Source of the DNA: Shewanella salipaludis
Lineage (GTDB): Bacteria; Pseudomonadota; Gammaproteobacteria; Enterobacterales; Shewanellaceae
Length of the DNA: 64,000 bases
Assembly (NCBI RefSeq): GCF_012911865.1
Contig: NZ_JAAXYH010000017.1
Location: 1-64,000 of the forward strand
Reading direction: 5' to 3'
The stretch's first letter is position 1. Every line of letters begins with the position of its first letter. Under the pieces are notes generated by a model, which was given only the letters and a program-made list of their open reading frames with translations, did no database searches and had not been told where the DNA came from. This document shows, one piece after another, positions 14,732-24,401 of the stretch. Both the position numbers and the translations under genes were made by a program.

Positions 14732-17290
14732 TTAGAAGCTGAAGGTCATCTTGGCGCTGTAGGTCATGCCATCGAAACCGTAGGGCAGGGCGCGTACCGG
14801 GTACTTGAACGCCTTGTTACTGATGAAGTCCAACACTTCGTCCTCGCCCAGCTCGTCCGGGGTGACATCGAAGATGTTGTTGATGCCGACGGAGAAGCCG
14901 AGTGAATCCGAGAATTGGTATTCCAGGGCGACGTCGACCAGCACCGCGGCCTCGACCACACTGGTGTCACGGAACGAGCCTGTGGGGGATAACTCTTGCG
15001 GCAGGCCTATGTGTTCATGACCGAAGTAGGTCACGTTGGTCTCGCCGAAGTAGTTGGCCCGTACCAGACCACGCCAGTCATTCTTGCTGTAGTCTAAGGT
15101 CAGGGTGGCACGTTGCTTGGGCTGACCATCGGTCAGGAAGCTGCGCTGTTCGTTATCTAGGGCGACGTTCTCGGGGATCCCCTCGGGTGCGTTGACGCTG
15201 TCGATCTCGGTTTTGTTCAGGTTACCGGCCAGGGTGGCATGGAAGTCACCGTCGTACACTTCCGTGCCATAGGTGACGATCAGATCTACCCCTTGGGTGG
15301 TCGAGTTGACCGAGTTGGAGAAGTAGTTGGCCTGATCCGCGCCGGTCGCCTGCAAGGCGGCAACGGCCTCCGGACTGAAGGCTACGTCCTCGGCTGACAA
15401 CAGGCTGCCGAGGGTGATCCTGTCTTTGATCTTCACTCTGTAGGCATCCAGGGTGACAGAGATATCATCCGTGGCGTTGAACACGAAGCCCAGGCTGTAG
15501 TTCTCCGAGCTCTCGAGCTTGAGGCTGTCTACCCCCAGCGCCGACGGGAAGGGTGAACCCGCGGTGGCGGTGAAGGAAGGCGACAGGGTGCCGTCATCGT
15601 TGAGGTTGGTGGTATAGGCAGTGTAAGCGCTCTGTTGCAGTGAAGGCGCACGGAAACCGCTGGAGATGGCGCCGCGCAGGGCGAAATCATCCGTCACCTG
15701 AAAGCGGGACGACAGCTTGCCGACCAGGTCGTTGCCTGCATCCGAGAAGTCTTCGAAACGCACCGCGGTGCCGACCATCCAGTCATCCGTCAACTGGGTT
15801 TCCAGATCCAGGTAGAAGGCGTAGCTATGGCGATCCGCGCTGCCGGCCGCATCCGGTCTCAGGCCTGGATAGGCCTGGAAGCCGCAACCTGCATAGACGT
15901 TGGGATCTATCACCGAGGGGAAGGCGCTGTCGGCGTTGCTCAGGCCGCAAGCGTAGGAGGCTTGCTCACCGGCGACGATTTCATAGTTTTCCTTGCGATA
16001 TTCGGCGCCGAAGGACACATACAGAGGCTCGTTGCGACCCAGTTCCACCAGGCCTGAGACATCGGCGTTGAGTGTGGTCTGATCGAAACGGAAACCGCCG
16101 GAATAACCCGAGGTAGGACCCACGTTGGCCAGGATATCGGCATCCGTGGCATCCGGGTTATTGAACAGGTATTCCGCCGCGTAGGAGGCGTTGATGCTAT
16201 TGCGTGAGTCGAAGTCGTACTTGTTCTGGCCGTAGACACCGGACAGATCGAATTGCCAATCGTCGCTGATGTCGCCACGCAGACCGGCGGCGAATGAGGT
16301 GTCCTGGGCTTCGTTGAAGATCCTCGGCAGGAAGCCGTCGGGATAGAGCTGCTGCACGTTCTTGGCCGCTTCATCGAAGTTACGGAAGAAACCATTACCC
16401 AGGGCGGTGCGGTTGGAATAGCCGCCGAAGGAATAGAGCTCATAGTCGCCGACCGGCAACATGGCATTGTAGAACACGGACTTGAATTTGGATTCGGCGT
16501 TGCCTTGTCCCCAGCGCACCTCATCCGACAGTGTCCCTGGAGGGGTGGTCGATGATCCGCCTATGTCGCGCTGGGCGCGGTTGGTCCCGTCGGCATCGCG
16601 GTATTCCATCGACAGGTTGATGAAGCCGCCATCATCGCCGATATCGAACCCTGTGTTGAGGCCGAGGGAAAAGGTGTCGCCATCGCCTTCACCCGTGCCA
16701 CCGCCTTGAATGAAGCCCGAGGTCTCGTCCGTGCTGTCCTTGAGTGACAGGTTGATCACCCCGGCGATGGCGTCTGAGCCATACTGGGCGGCGGCGCCGT
16801 CACGCAGTACCTGCACATCTTTGAGGGCGATCATGGGAATGGCGTTCATGTCTGTGCCGGCGGCTCCGGCACCTACGGTGCCGTTGAGGCCGAAGATGGC
16901 CTGGTTATGACGGCGTTTGCCGTTGATCAACACCAAGGTCTGATCCGGCTGCAGGCCGCGAAGGGTCGCGGGGCGGAAGAGATCCGAGCCGTCGGAAACC
17001 TGGGTACGGCTGAAGTTGAAAGAAGGTACTGTGGCCTGCAGGCTCTGACCAAGTTCGTTGAAGCCGCCGCGGTTCAGGCTCTCGGCCGAGATGATGTCGA
17101 CCGGTACCGCCGACTCGGTGGCGGTGCGGTTGGAAACCCGGGTGCCGAGTACGGCAATCTTCTCTACCTTGGCGTCTGCTGCCGGCTGGGCTTCTTCGGC
17201 CTGCAGGCTCAGGCTGGTCCCCGTCAGTGCCAGGCTAATGGCTAAGGTCAATGCATGAGGTTGAAATCTTGTTGTCGTTTTTATGTTCAT
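14732..17290 (-). CDS. TonB-dependent outer membrane receptor
   Basis: The 852-residue protein has a signal peptide (about residues 1-31), an N-terminal EKIAVLGTRV segment that may act as TonB box, a plug domain (about residues 50-180, with RPATLRGLQPDQTLVLINGK and RDGAAAQYGSDAIAGVINL) and a long 22-strand-type barrel ending in phenylalanine (KMTFSF). It imports a large nutrient such as a siderophore, vitamin or oligomer using energy from TonB-ExbBD; the ligand cannot be read from sequence. GGAAG precedes the ATG. It is a single-gene unit, and no Fur-box-like palindrome is visible upstream, so an iron role is not supported. Confidence 0.92.
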   Translation of the reverse strand: MNIKTTTRFQPHALTLAISLALTGTSLSLQAEEAQPAADAKVEKIAVLGTRVSNRTATESAVPVDIISAESLNRGGFNELGQSLQATVPSFNFSRTQVSDGSDLFRPATLRGLQPDQTLVLINGKRRHNQAIFGLNGTVGAGAAGTDMNAIPMIALKDVQVLRDGAAAQYGSDAIAGVINLSLKDSTDETSGFIQGGGTGEGDGDTFSLGLNTGFDIGDDGGFINLSMEYRDADGTNRAQRDIGGSSTTPPGTLSDEVRWGQGNAESKFKSVFYNAMLPVGDYELYSFGGYSNRTALGNGFFRNFDEAAKNVQQLYPDGFLPRIFNEAQDTSFAAGLRGDISDDWQFDLSGVYGQNKYDFDSRNSINASYAAEYLFNNPDATDADILANVGPTSGYSGGFRFDQTTLNADVSGLVELGRNEPLYVSFGAEYRKENYEIVAGEQASYACGLSNADSAFPSVIDPNVYAGCGFQAYPGLRPDAAGSADRHSYAFYLDLETQLTDDWMVGTAVRFEDFSDAGNDLVGKLSSRFQVTDDFALRGAISSGFRAPSLQQSAYTAYTTNLNDDGTLSPSFTATAGSPFPSALGVDSLKLESSENYSLGFVFNATDDISVTLDAYRVKIKDRITLGSLLSAEDVAFSPEAVAALQATGADQANYFSNSVNSTTQGVDLIVTYGTEVYDGDFHATLAGNLNKTEIDSVNAPEGIPENVALDNEQRSFLTDGQPKQRATLTLDYSKNDWRGLVRANYFGETNVTYFGHEHIGLPQELSPTGSFRDTSVVEAAVLVDVALEYQFSDSLGFSVGINNIFDVTPDELGEDEVLDFISNKAFKYPVRALPYGFDGMTYSAKMTFSF

Positions 17291-17711
17291 AATACTGCTT
17301 CCATTTCATGTTCATCAGGAGTCCTGCACATCAGCCGTTCTCTGTATCAATTCTGGTGATTGATTTAGCCGGAACCCAATCCGGGTTCCATGTCAGACGA
17401 ATGATGCCGGGGGATACTTATCCACTTTATGTAGCCAGTATGTCAATGCCAATGTTGAACTTGTGTGTATTTTTTATGTCGTTAATGTTTTTTGTCTAAC
17501 GCCAGGGGCAAATTTCAGGATGATTGCGCTGTTCTTGGATGCCATGGCTATTTTTGGGGGAATGCCGGCTTGGCTGAAAAATACTCACGGCTCGGGCCCA
17601 ACTTTGGCTCTGGTCTGACTTTGGCTCGGGCCTATGGGGCCTCATGCCAGGATATGGAGTGTTCAGGAGAGAAATAGCCCGCTGTCCAAGCCGGGCTGAT
17701 ATTGCAGTGGG
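17291..17711. other. Intergenic, promoter side of TonB receptor
   Basis: About 420 bases. It should contain the TonB receptor promoter and the end of the nuclease transcript. A short imperfect repeat of TTTGGCTC occurs near 17600-17630. No gene with a ribosome binding site was seen. Confidence 0.5.
17676..17697 (-). terminator. Weak hairpin after the nuclease gene
   Basis: AGCCCG and CGGGCT can pair across a ten-base loop just downstream of the nuclease stop on the minus strand, but only a poor T-run (ATTTCTC) follows. It may aid termination. Confidence 0.35.
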
Positions 17712-19355
17712 TTAGTTACACGAGCTCGAGTAGAGCGTCTCGGCCCATTGGGGATTATCTATGAAGGGGTTACGGTTGTGTTGCCACTCGTACACCCTGT
17801 TATTGCGGCGACGTTCCCAATCGCTGACGGGATCCTGGATGTGCCAGCCGAGCAAGGTACAGAGATCGCCAAGCAAAGGTTCACCTGCGGATGTGACCCC
17901 ATGGGTGACGCTCAGATCCGGGGTGCCGCTGTTGTCGCCACCCTGATAACGCACATCCATGTAGAACACCATGCGCGCCACATCGCCCTTGACCATGTCG
18001 GCCGGCTCGAAGCTGTCGGCATCCGTCTTGTTGGCCGGCGCTTCGCTCAATGCGGTGCCGCCGAGGGCAAAGTCTTTGTTGCCGCGGCTGCTGTTGACAG
18101 TCACGTCGGCGGGACGCAGGTGATGCAGATCCGTGTAGGCATACTGGCTGCTGTCGGGGAAGCCATGACTCTTGGCCCAGACATGCTCCCGGTTCCATGC
18201 GTCGAGCGAGTTGCTCATGCCGGCGCGATTGGTCTTGGGTTCCGAGCGGCCTGTGTAGAGCAAGATCACATTGTTGCCGTTGGCCGGGTCTTCATCGGCA
18301 TAATTCAACCCGTCCCAGACCTGGCTGTAACTGAAGCGGGTGTGATTGCCTATGATGAGATTGAGGCTGGTTTTCAGCGCCGCCCCCGTCTTGCCTATGG
18401 CGTTGGCATAATAGGTGTCGAAGGCGTAGCCATCCGGGTTGCCCGTTCCTCCGCCCGTCCCCCCGCCGGTAGAACCGCCACCCGAGTCCGCTACTGTGTA
18501 ATCGGCCACCAGACTGACACCGCTAAAGCCTTGGTAGGCGGTGATATTCACAAAGTAGCGCCCTTCGCTGGCCGGAGTGATGGCGCATTCTTCGTTGTTG
18601 CCTGACAGATAAGGTGCACAGTCGTAGAGACTGCTGCTGGGTTCCTGGGCGAAGCGCACATAGAGATCGGCATCGCCGCTACCGCCGCTCATCTTGAAGC
18701 TGAGTTGGCTGGCATTGGCGGGAATGTCGGCAACAAATTTCAGCGTCTGGCCGGTGGCTGCGCTCAAGTCGCTCCTGACTTGCCCCTGGCCCAGGAGATT
18801 GTCTTCGGGCTCGACGGGATCCACGGGATCTGTGCCGCAGTCGACGTTCAATGGGCCAGAGCCCGGGGTGCCGGCATTGGTCGCTACCGTCCAATCGGCT
18901 TCGGATTGGGTATTCACGCTGTTGGTGCGTACCAGCGCGAGGTCGCGGGCATTCAGGCTCCAGCCGCTGATGCCGCCTTCCCAGGCGACCAGATCCACAA
19001 TTTCACTGCCCTTGTTCAGGCGCACAAAGTCGCCGGAGTTGCCCAGGCTGAGCGACATGGGATAGAGATCCGGATCCTGGCCAAACAGGGCGTTGAAGCC
19101 CGCCCGGTCGGCGGCCACGCTGACATAGGCGCCGGGAGCCAGCGAACCGCTGAGCTGGTAGCTGCCACCATTGTCACTCAGCTGGTACTGGCTCAAGTCC
19201 AGGCTGTCACAGCCGGCATTGAATAATTCGACGAACTCTTCGGTGCTGTCATTGTTGGGGGCATCGTAGAGGACTTCGCTGATCTGCAGCTCGGCATTGG
19301 CATTGAAAGCCAGGCCTGCGAGCACAAGCGCGAGGCTTAGGGTAGATTTGTTCAT
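17712..19355 (-). CDS. Secreted lamin-tail/PPC/endonuclease I protein
   Basis: This is a 547-residue extracellular DNase. Order: signal peptide (1-21), lamin-tail (LTD) domain (about 22-125), proline- and acid-rich linker, bacterial pre-peptidase C-terminal (PPC) domain (about 190-290), a Gly/Ser/Thr linker, then an endonuclease I (EndA/NucM) His-Me-finger domain (about 310-545). The active site is visible as WNREHVWAKSHGF and DLHHLRPAD...N..RGNKDF. Such enzymes degrade environmental DNA for nutrients or biofilm dispersal (family knowledge). Paired cysteines (CDS, CGTD, CAPY, EECAI, DLCTL, SSCN) fit secretion. It is stand-alone and lacks a GlyGly-CTERM anchor. Confidence 0.9.
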   Translation of the reverse strand: MNKSTLSLALVLAGLAFNANAELQISEVLYDAPNNDSTEEFVELFNAGCDSLDLSQYQLSDNGGSYQLSGSLAPGAYVSVAADRAGFNALFGQDPDLYPMSLSLGNSGDFVRLNKGSEIVDLVAWEGGISGWSLNARDLALVRTNSVNTQSEADWTVATNAGTPGSGPLNVDCGTDPVDPVEPEDNLLGQGQVRSDLSAATGQTLKFVADIPANASQLSFKMSGGSGDADLYVRFAQEPSSSLYDCAPYLSGNNEECAITPASEGRYFVNITAYQGFSGVSLVADYTVADSGGGSTGGGTGGGTGNPDGYAFDTYYANAIGKTGAALKTSLNLIIGNHTRFSYSQVWDGLNYADEDPANGNNVILLYTGRSEPKTNRAGMSNSLDAWNREHVWAKSHGFPDSSQYAYTDLHHLRPADVTVNSSRGNKDFALGGTALSEAPANKTDADSFEPADMVKGDVARMVFYMDVRYQGGDNSGTPDLSVTHGVTSAGEPLLGDLCTLLGWHIQDPVSDWERRRNNRVYEWQHNRNPFIDNPQWAETLYSSSCN

Positions 19356-20038
19356 TATTGATATGACTCATTTTATATTGTTATTTTATCGCCCCGAGCT
19401 GAGTTGCGGCCGGGGCGGACCCGGTGTTCAAATCCCTTTGAACGAACTAAACCGGCGGATTATGGCACAGACCATGTAGTACCAATGTGCTAATTTTGTT
19501 AATTATTTTATTTTGAGATTGACCCGAAGCGGCGCTTTTTAGCGGAAAAGTGCCACAGATCCGCCCCCTGGGCCTGAGATAAGCCGTGATTTTTTAGGGT
19601 TAAGGCGGTTTTGGTGTATTTGACTATATAATCAGTATGTTATTCCGTTTTTTATGCTGCTTTTTATGGCATGCCGCTTGTTGTCTCTAGGCCGGACCAT
19701 GCCTATCCCGCTGGGTATGTGGTTTTTCAGAATAAAAACTCAATGTCTGGCGCGGCTAGCCGGGGGAAACGCGGCATTTGCCGCTGTAACTTTGTCTGGG
19801 CTGTATTTTTCCGGTTTTTTGCTCTCCGGATGGGACGCCGGGCGTGCTTGCCTTTGCCGGCCGGGCGAGTCGACGGCAGGTATGGGTGCCGGGCGCCAGC
19901 CTGCCGGGTTCCAGGACGCCGCGCTTAGGGTTTCCAATTGTTAAGCATTCGTTGTAATCTGTTGACCCGACGTTTGGTGGCTGGCCTCAGATGGCCGACG
20001 CGAAAACTATAACGATAACAGGCATTGATGAGGTTTGA
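19356..20038. other. Intergenic region, divergent promoters
   Basis: About 680 bases between the nuclease gene and the Na+/amino-acid symporter, which are transcribed away from each other. The left half is AT-rich and probably holds the nuclease promoter. A GC-rich, self-complementary segment lies at about 19790-19925. I looked for a glycine riboswitch, which often precedes this transporter family, and did not find its conserved cores. No convincing gene was seen. Confidence 0.5.
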
Positions 20039-21406
20039 ATGGAAGCTATTACTGAGTTTGTCAGTATGATTAACGGCGTCGTTTGGGGGACTCCCATGCT
20101 GGTGCTGATCCTGGGGGTGGGCTTGTTTCTCTCTCTGGGGTTGAAGTTGATGCCTATCCTTAGGCTGGGCTCAGGTTTTAAACTCCTCTGGTCGGGTCGC
20201 ACCCCGGGCGCCGAGACCAAGGTGAAAGGGGAGATCAGCCCCTTCAATGCCTTGATGACGGCACTGTCGGCCACCATAGGCACGGGCAACATAGCCGGGG
20301 TTGCCACAGCGATCGTCGTGGGTGGACCCGGCGCCTTATTCTGGATGTGGTGTACCGCGCTGGTGGGCATGGCGACCAAGTTTGCCGAGGCCGTGCTGGC
20401 GGTCAAATACCGTGAGGTGGACGATGAGGGTAACCACATAGGTGGCCCCATGTATTACATCAAGAATGGCCTGGGCAAGAAGTGGGCCTGGTTGGGCACC
20501 CTCTTCGCCCTGTTCGGCTCGGTCGCGGGTTTTGGTATAGGCAACACGGTACAGGCCAACTCGGTTGCCGCGGCGCTGCAGAGCAACTTTGCCATTCCAG
20601 CCTGGGTCACAGGGGTAGTCCTCATGTTGCTGGTGGGCGCAGTGCTGATGGGCGGCATCAAGCGGATAGGTGTGGTCGCAGGTAAACTGGTGCCACTGAT
20701 GACGCTCTTCTATGTGACCGCCGGCCTGGCGGTATTGATAACCTATATAGATCAAGTGCCTGCGGCCTTCTCGCTCATCATTCACAGCGCCTTCAATCCG
20801 GTGGCGGCTCAGGGCGGGTTCGCCGGTGCCGCAGTATGGGCAGCGATCCGTTTCGGTGTCGCCCGCGGGGTGTTCTCCAACGAGGCCGGCCTTGGCAGTG
20901 CGCCTATCGCTCACGCCGCGGCTCAGACCAATAATCCTGTCGCCCAGGGTTTGGTCGCCATGCTGGGAACCTTCATCGACACCATAGTGGTCTGCTCCAT
21001 CACAGGGCTGGCTATCGTGGTCTCGGGTGCCTGGACCTCGGGTGAGAATGGCTCGGCCCTGACCTCATTCGCCTTCTCCCATGCCTTGCCTTTCGGCAAT
21101 TATATCGTTGCCGTTGCCCTGGCCATCTTCGCCTTCACGACCATGCTGGGCTGGAGTTTTTACAGTGAGAAATGCGTTCAATACCTGTTCGGCATCAAGG
21201 CGGTTAAGCCCTTCAGGTTGGTGTGGACCCTGGTGGTGCCGCTCGGCGCCGTGAGTTCGCTGAATTTTGTCTGGCTGCTGGCCGACACCCTGAATGCCAT
21301 GATGGCCATTCCTAACCTGATCGCCCTGGCGCTGCTCAGCCCTGTGGTCTTCGGCCTGACTCGCGAGTATTTCCGCAAACAGCTGCCGCTGAACACCACG
21401 GCCTGA
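20039..21406 (+). CDS. Sodium:alanine/glycine symporter (AGCS family)
   Basis: The 455-residue inner-membrane protein imports alanine or glycine with Na+. Family marks are SATIGTGNIAGVATAI, the AGCS signature region FWMWCTALVGMATKFAEAVL, GGPMYYI and FSNEAGLGSAPIAHAAA. About 10-11 hydrophobic helices are visible. GAGG precedes the ATG. It is monocistronic with a strong terminator. Substrate preference between alanine and glycine cannot be assigned from sequence. Confidence 0.93.
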   Translation: MEAITEFVSMINGVVWGTPMLVLILGVGLFLSLGLKLMPILRLGSGFKLLWSGRTPGAETKVKGEISPFNALMTALSATIGTGNIAGVATAIVVGGPGALFWMWCTALVGMATKFAEAVLAVKYREVDDEGNHIGGPMYYIKNGLGKKWAWLGTLFALFGSVAGFGIGNTVQANSVAAALQSNFAIPAWVTGVVLMLLVGAVLMGGIKRIGVVAGKLVPLMTLFYVTAGLAVLITYIDQVPAAFSLIIHSAFNPVAAQGGFAGAAVWAAIRFGVARGVFSNEAGLGSAPIAHAAAQTNNPVAQGLVAMLGTFIDTIVVCSITGLAIVVSGAWTSGENGSALTSFAFSHALPFGNYIVAVALAIFAFTTMLGWSFYSEKCVQYLFGIKAVKPFRLVWTLVVPLGAVSSLNFVWLLADTLNAMMAIPNLIALALLSPVVFGLTREYFRKQLPLNTTA

Positions 21407-21443
21407 CGCCACTGCCTGACGCCTCAGTCATGAGCCGTTAAAG

Positions 21444-21483
21444 AAGGCTGCAGCTGCCACATGAGGCGCTGCAGCCTTTTTTG
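21444..21483 (+). terminator. Terminator of the AGCS symporter gene
   Basis: AAGGCTGCAGC pairs with GCTGCAGCCTT around a loop of about 14 bases and is followed by TTTTTTG. A strong rho-independent terminator on the plus strand. Confidence 0.85.
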
Positions 21484-21553
21484 TTCCCGAGTCGCTGCCC
21501 GTCTGCAGCAGCCCCATGCAGGTTCAGGGAACGGCCGTGGCTGAATCATGGCC

Positions 21554-22909
21554 TCAGTCCGAGGTATTATCGAACTCAGTGTCATCGCTAGGTTCATACA
21601 TGGGCTCGACATTGGGCAGATCTTTGAATAACCGCTGGAAATGGCGTTGCACCCCCTTGAGATCTATGCCCGCCAAGCCCGAGGCGAAACCAAACCAGGC
21701 ATACAGGCCACTGAAGTTGTCGAACATGGGCGGCAGGTACTTAGGTTCGGTCAATATGCCCTCGCGGCAGGCACGATAGAGCACGGGAATGTCATCGATG
21801 GCCAGTTTCCCCAGGAATAACATGGGGATCAGCTCCGGCAGCCCTGAGGTGATGGCACTGCGGATGAAGTTGATGTTCTCGACATAACCGCGCACGTAGG
21901 AAATATCTTTGGTGAAGAAGCTGCCGCCTGCGACCATGCCGCCGCGAAAGACCCTCTGGGTGACCCTGTAACTGTCGGTGGCGCTGAGATTCTGGTCGCG
22001 AAAATAGTGAAACACCTGGATAAAGTCGGCCCCCTGTTCGGCCATGTCGACGGCGGCGACCCTGTCACTGATGCGTCGTGCCCGGCCCGGGTTGGAACTC
22101 AGGGTGAGCATCTCCAGCAAGACCGCCAGGCCTTCCTGGGTGGCGGCGACCCTGGGGGAACCGACGCTGAGCCAGGTGGCATGGGGCTGGGCACGACCGT
22201 TGAGGGTGGTGCCCACATGCACCCAGCCTTCATGCACTTCGTAGATGTTCAGATCCGATTCGCTGAACATGGCCTTGCTGTTGAGTTTGACTGTATCGCC
22301 ACCGACGGCGGCATCCGAGACTATGCCGTCGCTGAGGCGCACCCGCATCTCATCGCTGTGGAAATAGCCCAAGAGTCGCTGACTGAGCACGCTGACGGCT
22401 TCGGGGGCCGTGATGATCTTGGGATGATGCTTGATCATGTGGCGGGCGGCGGGCAGGGAGAAGATATGGCTCAGACGATCACCCAGCTGACGCAGGCTAT
22501 GGCGATCGCCGTGCAGCTTGTCGCTGGCGCTGCCATAGAGTTGTCGGCTGAGCTGTCCAAATTCCGGCTGGCCCCTATGGTTGAGCATGTCGATCACCAG
22601 ACGGTATTGATCTACGTTGGCCTGCAGTATCTTACCCAATTTGTCCTGTTTTCCGAGCCGGCGGCGGATATCCTGTTTCAGGGAGATAAGTTCGGCCTGG
22701 GTCTTGCGGCTGTCGAAGGGCAGGGCGAGCCTTTGATAGAAGTCTGGGCCTATCTTGGGCAGCCGGCTGCCCTTGCTTGCCAGGAATCTGTCTTCCATTT
22801 CCCTTGGCCACTTGATGGCATCGAGGATCTTAATCGGGGTTTGTAAACGTATCAATTCGTCGGAAAAGCGACGTAAATCTTCTTGGTACTGGACTAATGA
22901 TTCCGACAT
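21554..22909 (-). CDS. DUF1704/QEGLA-motif putative metallopeptidase
   Basis: The 451-residue protein carries the ATQEGLAVLLEML segment that names the QEGLA-motif (DUF1704) family. About 45 residues before it is HEGWVH, an HExxxH element shared with the MATCAP-type tyrosine carboxypeptidases, so a zinc peptidase fold is plausible. The family is also annotated as modulating flavohaemoglobin expression, with weak experimental basis. I start at the ATG at 22909 (MSESLVQYQ), which has AGGA at good spacing; two upstream in-frame ATGs lie too close to or before this site. Soluble, stand-alone gene convergent to the symporter. Confidence 0.85.
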   Translation of the reverse strand: MSESLVQYQEDLRRFSDELIRLQTPIKILDAIKWPREMEDRFLASKGSRLPKIGPDFYQRLALPFDSRKTQAELISLKQDIRRRLGKQDKLGKILQANVDQYRLVIDMLNHRGQPEFGQLSRQLYGSASDKLHGDRHSLRQLGDRLSHIFSLPAARHMIKHHPKIITAPEAVSVLSQRLLGYFHSDEMRVRLSDGIVSDAAVGGDTVKLNSKAMFSESDLNIYEVHEGWVHVGTTLNGRAQPHATWLSVGSPRVAATQEGLAVLLEMLTLSSNPGRARRISDRVAAVDMAEQGADFIQVFHYFRDQNLSATDSYRVTQRVFRGGMVAGGSFFTKDISYVRGYVENINFIRSAITSGLPELIPMLFLGKLAIDDIPVLYRACREGILTEPKYLPPMFDNFSGLYAWFGFASGLAGIDLKGVQRHFQRLFKDLPNVEPMYEPSDDTEFDNTSD

Positions 22910-23181
22910 AGGCGGCATTCCTGCAGGCACAGCAAGGGGTTAGGCCTAATAATAACGGTAAATATATGGGCTGCCTATCAAATCACTGAGTGTCCGAGAC
23001 GGATCGTCCGGCATAACATCTGGCATTGGGGGGCCCAGGCTGCACTATTTTGGTGCTTCTGCGACATCTTGAGCTATGACTGCGGCCAACCTCCTAGTCA
23101 ATCTATTGATAAATAGTAATTATTTTGTTGGCATCGATAATGCTGTCTCCTGCTTGGGCCAATTGAATAGTGGAGAGGCAG

Positions 23182-24162
23182 ATGGCGGCGATGAGTTATT
23201 TGAGTGTCATAGAGAGATACCATGAGTTTGAGCCTCTGGTGCATGAACTGCTGGAGTCTATTCTCACCGGCATAGGGGATCCCCAGTTATTTCATGAGGG
23301 GCAGATGGATCTGAAGGCGGTTGCGGATGTGGCCGGCAGTTATCCGTTCGTCGAGCTGATCTACCTGCTCGACAGCGACGGGAGACAAGTGAGCCAGAAT
23401 ATTGCCTTGGTCAATCGCAAGATCAAGCTCATCCCCCAGGGGCGCAATGCCGACAGGAGCCAGCGCCCCTATTTCCTCAATCTGGAGGATGAAGCCGGCG
23501 GGTATGTCACCCGTCCCTATCTGTCCCACGCCACGGGTGGCCTGTGTATCTCGGCTTCCAGGGCCATTTATCGCCAGGACGCCCAATTGGGCATCCTGGT
23601 GGTGGACGTCAATCTTACCCGGCTGATCGAATTCATGATGGGGGACAGCGCCAGGCGCAGGGTCACGCCGTTATTCAAGGGGGTGTATGCCACCATAGTG
23701 CTGGGCTTGTTTGTCCTGGTTGCCTTGTTGCTGACCACGGCATTGACCGACATCTACCAATTGTTGACCACGGCCAGGGAGCATCAGGACCCGTTGCAGC
23801 CCTTCGGCATCATCATCTTCATCACCTTGGCCTTGGCGATCTTCGATCTTGGTAAGACCATATTGGAAGAAGAGGTATTGATGCATAAGGATATTTTCCG
23901 CCACAGCTCGACCCGGCGCACCATTACCCGCTTCGTGGCGACTATCCTGATTGCCATCTCCATCGAGGCGCTGCTGACCATGTTCAAGGCCTCCCTGGGA
24001 GAGAAGCAATATGTTGAGCCGGCGATCTGGATGATGCTGGCTGTGGTGGGATTGCTGGTGGGATTGGGCGCCTATGTTTACCTTGGGGCCAAGGCCGAAT
24101 GGCTGCTGATTAAGACCGCAGCCTACAAGTCCTCGCGGGGCTCTCCCGGTAGCCAGGTTTGA
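23182..24162 (+). CDS. PDC-like sensor with membrane helices, no output domain
   Basis: This is a protein of about 326 residues. Residues ~1-155 look like a PDC/dCache-type sensor: FVELIYLLDSDGRQVSQNI, RPYFLNL and LGILVVDVNLTRLI are typical of its strands. Four hydrophobic helices follow at about residues 168-190, 208-228, 255-272 and 285-310. No kinase, cyclase or methyl-accepting domain follows, and no helix precedes the sensor, which is unusual for PDC proteins. The ATG at 23182 is chosen because GGAG lies six bases upstream, although the ATG nine bases later is also possible. It may signal through a partner protein. Confidence 0.75.
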   Translation: MAAMSYLSVIERYHEFEPLVHELLESILTGIGDPQLFHEGQMDLKAVADVAGSYPFVELIYLLDSDGRQVSQNIALVNRKIKLIPQGRNADRSQRPYFLNLEDEAGGYVTRPYLSHATGGLCISASRAIYRQDAQLGILVVDVNLTRLIEFMMGDSARRRVTPLFKGVYATIVLGLFVLVALLLTTALTDIYQLLTTAREHQDPLQPFGIIIFITLALAIFDLGKTILEEEVLMHKDIFRHSSTRRTITRFVATILIAISIEALLTMFKASLGEKQYVEPAIWMMLAVVGLLVGLGAYVYLGAKAEWLLIKTAAYKSSRGSPGSQV

Positions 24163-24180
24163 GCCTGCATAGGCCGCAAC

Positions 24181-24360
24181 CTAGAATAGGTCGTCATCTT
24201 CTCCCAGGGCGCGCCTGAGTTCGGCGCGCTCCAGATAATCTTCCAGGCGGCGCTTGACCGCGCGTTTATGTTGCATGACTTCGGCGGCTTTGCGATTTCT
24301 GGGGCTAACCATGGCCTCGAGTTCCATCTCGTCGGGCACGACTTCTGTGATATGAGCCAT
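24181..24360 (-). CDS. Small charged conserved-type protein (59 aa)
   Basis: An ATG at 24360 with GAGG eight bases upstream opens a 59-codon frame ending in TAG. The product begins MAHITEVVPDEMELEAMVSP. It is followed by a very basic helix (RKAAEVMQHKRAVKRRLEDY) and an acidic end (ALGEDDDLF). The pattern RRxLEDYLE...LRRxLGEDD is like several short gammaproteobacterial proteins of unknown role. It has no membrane segment and lies 18 bases from the stop of the convergent sensor gene. Codon usage and the ribosome binding site support a real gene. Confidence 0.6.
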   Translation of the reverse strand: MAHITEVVPDEMELEAMVSPRNRKAAEVMQHKRAVKRRLEDYLERAELRRALGEDDDLF

Positions 24361-24401
24361 AACGAATTCCTCTGTCGTAATTGGCTTAGGCGACCCTAAG
24401 C

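Noticed and set aside
19654..19944. 96-codon frame upstream of the symporter
   Set aside because: No ribosome binding site and a Cys/Arg/Gly-rich product typical of chance GC-rich frames.
19700..20038. Glycine riboswitch before the AGCS symporter
   Set aside because: The expected conserved aptamer cores are not present.
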